A program made the translations under genes and the position numbers. A DNA stretch of 42,454 nt from assembly GCA_002311345.1 (NCBI GenBank), contig DCAA01000040.1, positions 15,720 through 58,173 on the forward strand, written 5' to 3'. The stretch comes from Planctomycetes bacterium UBA1146. GTDB taxonomy: Bacteria > Planctomycetota > UBA8108 > UBA1146. The notes under the pieces are model-generated. The model did not search any database, was not told the origin of the DNA, and saw only the letters and a list, made by a program, of their open reading frames with translations. The number at the start of each line of letters is the position of its first letter. Within the stretch, counting starts at the first letter, position 1. Positions 8,685-16,503 of this stretch are shown here, one piece after another.

Positions 8685-9803
8685 ATGAAATCAGATGAAT
8701 CACCTAGACTTCGCAGGCTACCGGTCCAGATCATCCTGGTCCTTTGCCTTTTCGTACCGATGCTGGTCAGTTCTTTCCCGGATCCATCCCAATCGGTACC
8801 CGGGGTACGGATCCCTGGTGAAGTAGCCAGCGGTATCAACCAGAGTGCCCGTTCACTGCTGAGTGCTCTGTCTCAGGAGCAACGAGAGAAAATTCACTTC
8901 AGCGCCACTCCAGGGGCCGGAGGAAGTGAAGCGCTCTCCAACTGGTCATATTTCCCGGGTGAGCGACCAGGATTGAAACTGAATGACATGTCTGCGCAAG
9001 AACGAGTTCTGGCTCAACGCCTGGTGAGAAGCGCTCTTTCCGATACGGGTCACCTGAAATGGAATGCCATCGTGGCACTCGAAGATGTATTACGAATGAT
9101 GAGTGCTCGAGATAATCGTTCTGGTAAACCTGATCCATCTCGAGATCCTGGACTCTATACCTTCGCCATCTTCGGTGATCCCGCTGCTGATGCTCCCTGG
9201 GGATGGCGTGTCGAAGGACACCATATTTCCATCAAGTTCCTGCTCGAAGGTGATCGAGTGCTCTCCTCCACGCCCGCTTTCCTGGGTGCCGCTCCGACAG
9301 TGCCCATGATGGGCCCCAATACCGGAACGGAACTCCTCGATGAGGAAGAAGAACTGGCGCTCGCCCTGATGAAATCACTAGTTCCAGAGCAAAAGGAGAT
9401 CGCCATCCAGCAGGGTGAACTCCCTCGAGATGTAGTGACCGGACCTGGACATCCAGGTGCACCCGATGCCGTGGGTATCCGTCTCGACCAACTGGATTCA
9501 TCCCAGAAGATCCTGCTCGATGCCCTCATCGATTCTCATCTGGGAATACTGAACTCCCCCATCGAAGAGGCAGAAAAAACCCGAATCACCGATGCGAACC
9601 TCGACGAGATCCGATTCGCGTGGTGGGGTTCACTCGACAAGGAAATGCGTCACGCTTACCGGATCCAGGGCCCGACCTTCGTCGTGGAACTGGTCCGGAC
9701 TGCCGGAGATCCGGGACATGTGCACATCGTCCGGAGAGATCCCGATCGAGATCTGGATGGTTCTCCGCTCCTTCAGCATCTCCAACAGGCGCACGGAGAA
9801 TGA
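8685..9803 (+). CDS. Secreted DUF3500-family protein
   Basis: A 372-aa exported protein of the DUF3500 family, whose function is not known. Marks include NWSYFPGERPGLKLNDM after the signal region, FAIFGDPAADAPWGWRVEGH with the characteristic Gly-Trp-Arg-Gly-His pattern, and a C-terminal IQGPTFVVELVR followed by GHVHIVRRDPDRDLDG. A signal peptide is visible at about residues 12-32 (basic RLRR, then a Val/Leu/Ile-rich core ending near SSFPDP). The open frame reaches back to 8595, but the ATG at 8685 has a GGAGG site six bases away and directly precedes the signal peptide. It lies 86 bp after the AsmA-like gene and 66 bp before ftcD on the same strand, so it may share a transcript with either. 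Confidence 0.82.
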   Translation: MKSDESPRLRRLPVQIILVLCLFVPMLVSSFPDPSQSVPGVRIPGEVASGINQSARSLLSALSQEQREKIHFSATPGAGGSEALSNWSYFPGERPGLKLNDMSAQERVLAQRLVRSALSDTGHLKWNAIVALEDVLRMMSARDNRSGKPDPSRDPGLYTFAIFGDPAADAPWGWRVEGHHISIKFLLEGDRVLSSTPAFLGAAPTVPMMGPNTGTELLDEEEELALALMKSLVPEQKEIAIQQGELPRDVVTGPGHPGAPDAVGIRLDQLDSSQKILLDALIDSHLGILNSPIEEAEKTRITDANLDEIRFAWWGSLDKEMRHAYRIQGPTFVVELVRTAGDPGHVHIVRRDPDRDLDGSPLLQHLQQAHGE

Positions 9804-9869
9804 AACCTGCCGGAGCCGCTCGATTGAGGATCGAATTCGCTTCATCATGTCGGGTTCAGAGAGGATTTG

Positions 9870-11717
9870 ATGTCGTCAATAGTCAATGCTGAAGCCATCG
9901 TCGAATGTGTGCCCAACATCTCGGAGGGACGCGACCGACAGAAGATTGATCTCATCGTGGCTGCGGCTGCAGCAGTGGAAAATGTCGATGTCCTGGACGT
10001 CGATCCGGGTTCTGAAACCAACCGTACAGTGATCACCCTGGTGGGACCACCCGACCCTATCGCCGAAGCCGCGTTTCGGCTGGTCGAAAAGGCCGCAGAA
10101 CTCATCGACATGAGTTCGCACCAGGGCGCTCACCCGCGCCATGGAGCTACCGATGTCTGCCCCTTCATACCCGTCAGCGAAATCTCGATGGAACAGTGCA
10201 TCGAGATCGCAAGAGCGGTTGGAAAACGAATCGGTGAAGAACTGGAGATCCCGGTCTACATGTACGACCGTGCCGCACTTCGTGAAGATCGGATGTCGCT
10301 GGCGGACGTTCGAAGGGGCGAATACGAAGCTCTCTCCGAGAAGATGACAGATGAACAATGGAAGCCGGATTTTGGACCGGCCCGTTTCCTGCCTGGCCCA
10401 GGGGTCGTTACCGTTGGAGCTCGCGAGTTCCTGATCGCCTATAACGTGAACCTCAACACCCGCGACAAGAGCCAGGCCAACGATCTGGCGATGGAAATCC
10501 GCGAAAAGGGCCGTGCAGTGCGAATCAATGCACGTACTCCTTACTACTCGAGTGGACAGTTACTTCGCTATAGAACCGATGATGGCATCTGGCCATCGGC
10601 GCTCACTGCCGAGGTCTTTTCGACTCGTGAAGAACTCGATCAGCATCTTCGTGACCACGGTACCTCACTCGATAAGGAAGCCACTTTTTTCGGGCAAGAC
10701 CCGTCTGCGCTCGACGGTGAGATGGTGATGAAACGGGGCAGATTCGAACATTGCAGGGCTGTCGGCTGGGTGATCCCCGAATACGGCCGTGCTCAGATCT
10801 CCATCAATCTGACCGATTTCCATGTGACCAACATGCATCATGTATTCGATGCCTGCCGCCAACTGGCAGAAGATCGAGGTCTCGTGATCACCGGCTCCGA
10901 ACTGGTAGGGGTGGCCCCTTACCCGGCCATCCGTGCAAGCGGAGAACATTACCTCTCGAACCAGGGTTCGAGTCGCGGGATTCCTGTTCAGGACATCATC
11001 GCGACCGCCGTTCAATCCCTGGGCCTTTGCGACATCTCGAACTTCGATCCAGAACGCTCGGTGATCGGATTGCCGACGACCAGTGGTCCTCTGACATCTC
11101 AGACGGTTGACGGATTCGTCGATGAAGTCTCACGCGATTCTCCCGCTCCCGGGGGCGGCTCCATCGCGGCCCTGGCTGGATCTCTCGGGGCGGCGCTCTC
11201 CTCGATGGTGGCCAACCTGACCTTCACCAAACGCAAGTACCGCAAACGACGTGCGGAAATGGAAACGATCGCCATCGAGGCTCAACGGCTCAAAGACGAT
11301 CTTCTGCGTGCCGTGGACGAGGATACGGAAGCGTTCGAGAGCGTGATCGCGGCGCTGCGTCTTCCCCAGGGCACCCCCGAACAGGAGAAAATTCGGGCTG
11401 TCGCCATCGAAGCGGGTTATCGCCATGCCATCGAGGTGCCTCTCAATAGCGCCGAATTATGCCTCGAGGTGATGAGACTGGCACTCAAGGCAGCACATAG
11501 AGGTCTTCCTGCGGGGGTCACCGATGCCGGCACAGCCGTCTGGATGGCCAGGGCCGGATTCGAAGGTGCGATTCTCAACGTTCGGATCAATCTCTCAGAA
11601 ATCAAGGATGAGAAGTGGCGCTCAGCCATCGAGGAGCGGATCCTACTGCTACGAAAAGACGCTGAGAGCCTGTTGGAGCAGTGTCAGCAACAACTGGAGG
11701 AAATCCTGGGATCCTGA
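9870..11717 (+). CDS. ftcD: Bifunctional glutamate formiminotransferase / formimidoyl-THF cyclodeaminase
   Basis: Moves the formimino group from formiminoglutamate, the end product of one histidine degradation route, to tetrahydrofolate and then releases ammonia to give methenyl-THF. The 615-aa protein joins both activities in the order of the animal enzyme. The transferase part fills residues 1 to about 400, beginning IVECVPNISEGRD and containing SHQGAHPRHGATDVCPF with the catalytic histidine (H88 by analogy to pig H82). The cyclodeaminase part starts near 412 with DEVSRDSPAPGGGSIAALAG, the glycine-rich signature, followed by four to five helices. A TTG at 9867 also opens the frame, but the ATG at 9870 lies better behind AGAGAGG. 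No other histidine degradation gene (hutH, hutU, hutI) is in the window. Confidence 0.93.
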   Translation: MSSIVNAEAIVECVPNISEGRDRQKIDLIVAAAAAVENVDVLDVDPGSETNRTVITLVGPPDPIAEAAFRLVEKAAELIDMSSHQGAHPRHGATDVCPFIPVSEISMEQCIEIARAVGKRIGEELEIPVYMYDRAALREDRMSLADVRRGEYEALSEKMTDEQWKPDFGPARFLPGPGVVTVGAREFLIAYNVNLNTRDKSQANDLAMEIREKGRAVRINARTPYYSSGQLLRYRTDDGIWPSALTAEVFSTREELDQHLRDHGTSLDKEATFFGQDPSALDGEMVMKRGRFEHCRAVGWVIPEYGRAQISINLTDFHVTNMHHVFDACRQLAEDRGLVITGSELVGVAPYPAIRASGEHYLSNQGSSRGIPVQDIIATAVQSLGLCDISNFDPERSVIGLPTTSGPLTSQTVDGFVDEVSRDSPAPGGGSIAALAGSLGAALSSMVANLTFTKRKYRKRRAEMETIAIEAQRLKDDLLRAVDEDTEAFESVIAALRLPQGTPEQEKIRAVAIEAGYRHAIEVPLNSAELCLEVMRLALKAAHRGLPAGVTDAGTAVWMARAGFEGAILNVRINLSEIKDEKWRSAIEERILLLRKDAESLLEQCQQQLEEILGS

Positions 11718-11735
11718 GGGATCTTTGAGGTAAAT

Positions 11736-11764
11736 TTGGGGTTACCGTTACAGAACAGTAGAAT
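11736..11764 (+). promoter_or_regulatory. Candidate sigma-70-type promoter
   Basis: TTGGGG at 11736-11741 and TAGAAT at 11759-11764 are separated by exactly 17 bp, in the gap after the ftcD stop and 44 bp ahead of the gene at 11809. The fit to TTGACA/TATAAT is moderate and was judged by eye. Confidence 0.4.
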
Positions 11765-11808
11765 TTGGCTCCCGAGCAATCCCTGCTCCGGCAAGACGAG
11801 GAGAAACA

Positions 11809-12654
11809 ATGAAGCTTGCTCTCATCATCATGAGTGTCCTGATTGTCGTCACTGGCGCCATGGCATATTCAAATCTTCAAGAAGCTAAACAATCTGGTGA
11901 ACGTGCGGATCGGTTGAACAACCGCTTGCAGGTTCTTCAGGAGCGTCTGGAGATCCTCGAGTCGAAACCGGATCCGACCGATGCGTCTTCCTGGTCCAAC
12001 ACGACCGTCGATCCGGAAACCGGCGTCGCTACCGTCCCCGATGAAGTCGTCGCCGCCATCGCCATGCGGATTGCCCAGAACGACCTCGCACTCGGGGCCA
12101 TCGCGCAGGGGATCCCTGCAAATTCGACTTCAAAATCGGATCCTGGAGTTTCCCTTTCTCCCTCCCAGTTCGACCAGGGGGTAAGAGACACCCTTGCAGC
12201 GGTACGCGATGAAGAACGCGCTGACAGAGAGCAGAGAAATGCAGAGCGGACGATGGCACGGGCGCAGGAGCGAGCCGGTAGAATGGCCGAGCAGCTGGGC
12301 CTGACCGGTGGCCTGGCCGACGATTTCACCTCCTTGTTGACCGATCATTCAGTCGAGATGTCCACGTTGTGGAGCGAAGCCCGTGGTCTGGATCTGGGTC
12401 GCGGTGAGATGAGGAACTTCTTCGAGCAAACTCGCGAAGAACAAAGTGGAGAAATCGAAGATCTTCTCAACGCCGACCAGTACGCCGCGTACCTGGAATT
12501 ACCGCAGGGCGGAGGCTGGGGGGGCAACTTCGGAAGACGTGGTGGTGGGAATAACAGCGGCGGAACCAACAACGGTGGTGGGAATAACAGCGGCGGCAGT
12601 GGCGACAGCGACGACAGCGGAAACCACGGTGGAGGTGGCCCCGGAGGTTACTGA
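11809..12654 (+). CDS. Secreted helical protein with Gly/Asn-rich tail
   Basis: No firm family. The 281-aa protein starts with a signal peptide or membrane anchor (residues 3-20, LALIIMSVLIVVTGAMA). A short coiled coil follows at about 22-50 (heptads of Leu with Gln, Arg and Glu), then a low-complexity linker, then a long helical segment at about 125-230. Within it, AEQLGLTGGLADDFTSLL and the later NADQYAAYLELP resemble the LTxEQ helices of the Spy/CpxP-like periplasmic group, which may mean a metal- or stress-related periplasmic chaperone; this is only inference. The final 45 residues are Gly, Asn, Ser and Asp with no other character, so probably disordered. A GAGGAG ribosome site precedes the ATG. 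It has a candidate promoter of its own and probably ends its transcript near 12655. Confidence 0.75.
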   Translation: MKLALIIMSVLIVVTGAMAYSNLQEAKQSGERADRLNNRLQVLQERLEILESKPDPTDASSWSNTTVDPETGVATVPDEVVAAIAMRIAQNDLALGAIAQGIPANSTSKSDPGVSLSPSQFDQGVRDTLAAVRDEERADREQRNAERTMARAQERAGRMAEQLGLTGGLADDFTSLLTDHSVEMSTLWSEARGLDLGRGEMRNFFEQTREEQSGEIEDLLNADQYAAYLELPQGGGWGGNFGRRGGGNNSGGTNNGGGNNSGGSGDSDDSGNHGGGGPGGY

Positions 12655-12681
12655 TGGTCTGCTTCGTCGAGGAACAGTTCT

Positions 12682-12710
12682 TTCATGCTCGACGGTAGCG
12701 GGGCTATGAT
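12682..12710 (+). promoter_or_regulatory. Candidate promoter giving a leaderless transcript
   Basis: A near-consensus -10 box TATGAT sits at 12705-12710 with a weak -35 (TTCATG, 12682-12687) 17 bp upstream. The start codon of the ACT protein at 12717 is only six bases after the -10 box, so transcription would begin on or next to the A of the ATG. No ribosome binding site is seen between them. Confidence 0.5.
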
Positions 12711-12716
12711 CCCCAC

Positions 12717-13184
12717 ATGCTGAAGACAGAAAAGGACTACTCCGACCCCTTCGTGCGTCAGTTGAGTCTCTTTCTCGAAAACCATGTTGGTAAATTGCGC
12801 GAGATCCTGCGCTACCTCACCACTGAAGACATTCTCGTCCATGCCATCTCTGTGATCGATAGTGCAGACCACGCCATCGTTCGTCTTGTCGTTGATCGAG
12901 TCGGTACAGCGCGCCAGGTGCTCCACGAAAACGGCATTCCCGTATCTGTGAATCCTATTCTCGCCATCGAAGTACCCAATGAACGAGCGGGACTACGCAT
13001 GATCTGTCGCTCACTGATTCAGGCCGAGATCAACATTCACTATGCCTATCCAATGCTGACGCGCCCCCATGGCTTCGGAGTGTTCATCGTTCATGTAGAC
13101 GAGAACAATACTGCCCGTCAACTGCTCATGGATGATGGATTCAAGTTGCTCGACGAGAGCGATCTGGGGCTGGCCGGGGTGTAG
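12717..13184 (+). CDS. Tandem ACT-domain protein
   Basis: A 155-aa soluble protein made of two ACT-type beta-alpha-beta domains, the small ligand-binding folds that sense amino acids. The first covers about residues 11-75 (QLSLFLENHVGKLREILRYL, then a VHAISV strand and AIVRLVVD), the second about 82-150 (ILAIEVPNERAGLRMICRSL, INIHYAYPML, GFGVFIVHVDE). The opening of each domain has the usual pattern of a strand, a Gly-Lys-Leu or Ala-Gly-Leu turn and a helix. No catalytic domain is attached, so it is probably a stand-alone regulator or sensor; its ligand is unknown. There is no ribosome site before the ATG, and a TATGAT box ends six bases upstream, which points to a leaderless mRNA. Confidence 0.85.
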   Translation: MLKTEKDYSDPFVRQLSLFLENHVGKLREILRYLTTEDILVHAISVIDSADHAIVRLVVDRVGTARQVLHENGIPVSVNPILAIEVPNERAGLRMICRSLIQAEINIHYAYPMLTRPHGFGVFIVHVDENNTARQLLMDDGFKLLDESDLGLAGV

Positions 13185-13240
13185 GACTCCTCTTTCTGGA
13201 CTCCATCAATTTGACGAACCATGGCAGCACATCTGGTGGC

Positions 13241-13280
13241 AAAAAAGAAACCCCCCGGCCCGAGGAGACAGGCCGGAGGG
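13241..13280 (-). terminator. Strong intrinsic terminator
   Basis: On the minus strand CCCTCCGGCC (13271-13280) pairs over all ten positions (one G-U) with GGCCGGGGGG (13251-13260) around a 10-nt loop, and the tract TTTCTTTTTT follows at 13241-13250. It would end the candidate small RNA or read-through from the cytochrome gene. Confidence 0.85.
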
Positions 13281-13442
13281 TGTGTGGGCCTAGGCCAAAA
13301 CCATGAGCCCACGGTGTCCCCCAAATCTCCCACGAAGATCCGCCAACCCGAAGGTTGGGATCGATGCCAGCGTTTCTGCCGAAGCAGATTCAGGTGATAT
13401 CCCCCGAGATCATCCCGAAATACGCTGAAACACCTGAGAGAA
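13241..13442 (-). ncRNA. Candidate structured small RNA of about 200 nt
   Basis: The 440-bp gap from 13185 to 13624 has no convincing gene but is rich in hairpins that make best sense on the minus strand. Reading that way: a possible -10 GATACA (13449-13454) with a weak TTCCGC -35 17 bp away; a 7-bp stem TCAGGTG/CACCTGA closing 13390-13437; a 5-bp stem with a C(UUCG)G loop at 13375-13388; a 6-bp stem with a second C(UUCG)G loop at 13343-13358, flanked by pairing GATC on each side; a stem GTGGGC/GCCCAC at 13284-13312; and an intrinsic terminator at 13241-13280. UUCG tetraloops are strand-specific, so they support minus-strand transcription. I could not match it to RNase P RNA, tmRNA, SRP RNA or 6S RNA. 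It could also be a long 3' tail of the cytochrome gene upstream. I see no clear feature at 13460-13620 beyond small hairpins such as GCACGA/TCGTGC. Confidence 0.45.
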
Positions 13443-13624
13443 ATTCTTTGTATCTTCCAGCATAACCACAGGCGGAATTTGGACTAGCCCTGCAGGGTCC
13501 TGGCGGCAACGTGACTGCCGAAGTCATGACAGGAACGTTAGCAGAGGAGATGATGGTGTTTTCTCAGATGCACGAGAACTCGTGCTGGGATAATAGTCAC
13601 GGTGACCGATAGCCAGGAAAGACA

Positions 13625-14380
13625 TCATTCCAGCGCTTTCACACCCTCTCGAATCCCGTCGATGGATAGTTGAATGACATAACTGACAAGTTGGTCGATC
13701 TCTTCAGGTTTGAGAACTTGTAGCGGCATCTTTGCCTGACCATTGTCGAAGGTTGGTTGTTTCAAGTAGCCATGGAGCCATAGCGACATCTTACGCAGTT
13801 GGTCTGCCTCATCTTCGATGGCCAGAAATAGTTCTTCCTTCGCCTCGTAACGATTGGGATCGTCCTGACGCATCGTTTCGAGGTGATCGGAAAAGGACTG
13901 CATCCGCTCGAGCCGCCGCACAGAAACCTGGATAAGAGGCGGCTGAAGTATCGCGCCACGACCGTCAATTTTGTGGCAGAGGATGCAGCGTTTCTTGGCT
14001 ACCAGATGCCCCAGTTTCGCTCTCCTCTGGAAGGCTGGATCCTCGATGAGGGACAGGTCGGGAAGGCCCTGGGGTTGAGCAGAGGGGTCCTGTGAGGCTG
14101 TGTCATCCTGGTCGGACTGTGTTGAATTGGGGGTCTTGGTAGAAACTTCAGGGTCTATCCTGCCAGAGGTCCCTTGATCGACTTTGGTCTCAACAATCGG
14201 GCCGGAATGCTGCTCCACCGGAGTTCCATTGGCCGAGGCTTCCTGGTCGGGATTCTTGGCACCATCGCCACAGGAGACGATAGAAATCAGAGATACCGTT
14301 ATCAACAGGGGCAAACTCCAGCTCGAGAAAGCCACCTCGCGGAGCAATCCCGGAGTTCGGCCTCGACTCAATCCCTGCAT
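13625..14380 (-). CDS. Lipoprotein mono-heme cytochrome c
   Basis: A 251-aa exported electron-transfer protein. The signal peptide ends in a lipobox-like SIVSC with the lipidated cysteine at C37, so it should be membrane anchored. A linker of about 70 residues rich in Ser, Thr, Gln, Asp and Pro comes next and is probably disordered. The cytochrome domain has one heme-binding motif, C132-x-x-C135-H136 (CILCHK, within KKRCILCHKIDG), and a likely axial methionine M218 in QAKMPLQVLKPEEIDQLVSYV, the usual helix of class I cytochromes. A GAGAGGA site precedes the ATG. It diverges from the thioredoxin-fold selenoprotein gene across a 118-bp gap, and both act on redox chemistry outside the cytosol. 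Its redox partner is not known. Confidence 0.88.
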   Translation of the reverse strand: MQGLSRGRTPGLLREVAFSSWSLPLLITVSLISIVSCGDGAKNPDQEASANGTPVEQHSGPIVETKVDQGTSGRIDPEVSTKTPNSTQSDQDDTASQDPSAQPQGLPDLSLIEDPAFQRRAKLGHLVAKKRCILCHKIDGRGAILQPPLIQVSVRRLERMQSFSDHLETMRQDDPNRYEAKEELFLAIEDEADQLRKMSLWLHGYLKQPTFDNGQAKMPLQVLKPEEIDQLVSYVIQLSIDGIREGVKALE

Positions 14381-14498
14381 TGAAACATCCTCTCTCTCTG
14401 ATTGAGCCTAGTGGCCCTACGGTGTGGCGCAAGTCCATCAGTATCCCCTCACGTCATTCTGACTGGAATGATAGGATACCGGACCAGGAGGTGACTCG

Positions 14499-15581
14499 AT
14501 GTCGTCACAAAGTCCCATGAATTTCTGCTCGCTGACTGTGATGCTGGCGGCCCTCTTTTTCGGGTCCACTGCTGGCTGGTGCGACGAAGATTTGCAGAAG
14601 GTCGAAGCTCTGGAGGCCCTCTTCAAGACCGCGGCCGACAAGAGTAACCCACGGACTGTAGCGGAAGAGTTCCAAACTCGTTTCGAAACACTCGCGATGA
14701 AATTCTCAGGAACTGAGAGTGGTCTACGTGCAGAACTTTGGATCCTGCGAAATCACTGGTGGAAACGCTCCGCCGGAACGATGGAAGAAGCGGCAACCAA
14801 GCAAGTTCGTCGTCTCATCACAGAATATTCCGATTCTCCTCAACTCTCTCGTATCGCGGAATTCCGTTATCTGTACGACCGTGACGAGATCAGCACCCTG
14901 ATGGATGAACTCATCGAAGCCAGCCCGCATGACAGGGTCGATGCCTGGGCCATCCATGCCAAGGTCTACACCCTACGCAGGAGCAAGGATCCGCAAGATA
15001 TAGCCCGGTCTCGCAAGAGCCTGGAATTGTTGAGGGATCGATATGGAGCGGTTCCCTTTCGCGATTCAACATTTGGCGCCATCGCGGTAGCGATGCTATC
15101 GCCCCATCCAGCTGAAGACCTGGTGGTCGGTAAAGTCGCTCCAGAAATCGAGGGTTCCGATGTCGATGGGAACATCTTCCGGCTCTCCGACTTCCGAGGG
15201 AGGGTCGTGCTGATTGATTTCTGGGGAGACTGGTGAGGGCCTTGCCGGTCAATGTACCCACACGAGCGGTCGCTCGTGGAGAAATACAATGAACACTTCA
15301 CCATCGTCGGCGTGAATTCAGACCGAGGTCGAGATCGACTCAAGGAAGCGATGGCGCGCGAGGAGATCACCTGGACTTCTTTCTACGATGGTGGAGGAAC
15401 AGGCGGGCCCATCGCTACCCGGTGGGGAGTCACTGGTTGGCCAACGCTCTTCCTGCTCGATGCCACCGGAACAATCCGCCACAAGGGAGTGCGCGGAGAA
15501 AAACTGGAAACGGCCATCGTGGAACTGCTCATCGAGCAGGGAGTGGAACTTCCCGCTGATCCTCGAGAGAAGGAACTCTAG
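14499..15581 (+). CDS. TlpA-like thioredoxin-fold selenoprotein, in-frame TGA at codon 246
   Basis: An exported thiol-disulfide oxidoreductase of the TlpA/redoxin type, 360 aa when the TGA at 15234-15236 is read as selenocysteine. A signal peptide spans about residues 8-27. A helical domain of about 190 residues with no assigned function follows, then the thioredoxin fold from about 210: GKVAPEIEGSDVDG, the VVLIDFWGDW strand, the active site W-U246-G-P-C249, and GWPT with the cis-proline P315. The TGA stands precisely where the first active cysteine of WCGPC belongs, and the same frame continues with a normal TlpA C-terminus. The only ATG after the stop (15252) has no ribosome site and would start past the active site. 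A SECIS-like hairpin lies at 15258-15279. An AGGAGG site precedes the start at 14499. A disabled gene or a sequencing error is the main alternative. No sel genes are in the window. Confidence 0.82.
15258..15279 (+). promoter_or_regulatory. Bacterial SECIS-like hairpin
   Basis: Starting 24 nt after the TGA, CACGAGC (15261-15267) pairs with GCTCGTG (15272-15278), a 7-bp stem; a bulged A60 and one further C-G pair extend it. The 4-nt loop GGUC (15268-15271) has the two leading G residues that SelB recognises; by memory the E. coli fdhF loop is the same GGUC. The loop is 31 nt from the TGA, inside the 16-37 nt range used for bacterial SECIS elements. Confidence 0.75.
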
Positions 15582-15617
15582 CGGTGACATTTTCGCGCTT
15601 GGCAATCGTGGGGGTCT

Positions 15618-16388
15618 CTACTTGCGCCGAGATCTACGGTCGTTGCGAACCAAACGGATCAGTGCGCACAACATCCGGATACCATCTCTGATCGGCCTGA
15701 GGGAACTGCGGGGGCCATCGGACCAGGCCACCGGGAGTTCCTCGATAACGAGCCCATTCCTGCGTGCTGCCAGTAGAATTTCGATGTCGAAGGCAAACCC
15801 CTCTTCCTGCAACTGATCGAAGATGGGGATCAATTTCTCGCTACGAAATACCTTGCAACCACACTGGGTATCTTTCACGGGGAGACCTGTCACCAGTTGA
15901 ACCACCCTCCTGAACAAGGAGCCAAGAATCACTCGTAAGAGCCCCTGTGGAACATCTATTGTGGATCCTGGTAGGTGGCGTGATCCACAGGCGAGATCGG
16001 CACCGTCCTCCACCGATCTCAACAGGGGTATTAGCATCTGAGGTGCCGCGGAAAGATCTGCGTCGAGATAAGCAATCATGTCTCCGCGTGCGGAAAGAAC
16101 TCCTCGCCGAATCGCCGCACCCTTACCGCGATGGTGATCGAGACGTTCAAATCGGAGTCGCTCCTCTTTTTCCAGCCAAGGTGCCATGAAAGAGGAAGGA
16201 TCATCGGTGCATCCATCGGAAACGATGATGAGTTCTCCATCGATCTCATCTTCCAGGAACTCCAGAACCTCCTCGAGCGTCCTCTTGAGCAGAGGAACAC
16301 CATTTCGGACCGGTATTACCACCGAGAGCACTGCTTCTCCTCTCGAACCATCATGCCGAGTTCTCGTGCTGTTTTCCGATGAGCGCAC
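15618..16388 (-). CDS. Family 2 glycosyltransferase, dolichyl-phosphate glucosyltransferase-like
   Basis: A cytosolic or membrane-associated GT2 enzyme that transfers a sugar from a nucleotide donor, probably to a lipid-phosphate carrier. It has the SVVIPVRNG opening strand, ELIIVSDGCTDDP, HHRGKGAAIRRG, the metal-binding DAD in YLDADLS, and later QCGCKVFRSE and GFAFDIEIL, the pattern of the DPG/DPM synthase-like group. No membrane helix is seen, so it resembles the soluble forms. The frame starts at a GTG at 16386-16388 with GAGAGG upstream (256 aa); a second GTG at 16331, behind AGAGGAG, would give 237 aa and starts closer to the first strand. It is divergent from the patatin-like gene and convergent with the selenoprotein gene, from which it is 36 bp apart. 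Confidence 0.85.
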   Translation of the reverse strand: MRSSENSTRTRHDGSRGEAVLSVVIPVRNGVPLLKRTLEEVLEFLEDEIDGELIIVSDGCTDDPSSFMAPWLEKEERLRFERLDHHRGKGAAIRRGVLSARGDMIAYLDADLSAAPQMLIPLLRSVEDGADLACGSRHLPGSTIDVPQGLLRVILGSLFRRVVQLVTGLPVKDTQCGCKVFRSEKLIPIFDQLQEEGFAFDIEILLAARRNGLVIEELPVAWSDGPRSSLRPIRDGIRMLCALIRLVRNDRRSRRK

Positions 16389-16503
16389 GAGCCGACCTCT
16401 CGGGCAAGCCCAGCCTTTTCTTCAGGCTCGAATATGCCGATTCGGGCAGAAGATGGGATCCTTGTAGGGAATCCGTCCATTTTCCTGAAAGGCACAAGGA
16501 GTG

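Noticed and set aside
13241..13442. RNase P RNA, tmRNA, SRP RNA or 6S RNA
   Set aside because: I could not find the conserved core sequences of the first three on either strand, and the 6S pattern (long helix with one central bubble) is not evident.
14499..15236. Pseudogene caused by a premature stop
   Set aside because: Both halves are intact, no other lesion is present, the stop falls precisely on the redox cysteine, and a GGUC hairpin follows. A sequencing error remains possible but is less likely.
15252..15581. A separate 109-aa thioredoxin-like gene starting at the ATG at 15252
   Set aside because: There is no ribosome site, it would lack the active-site cysteine, and it is exactly in frame with the upstream gene through a single TGA. 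One recoded gene explains it better.
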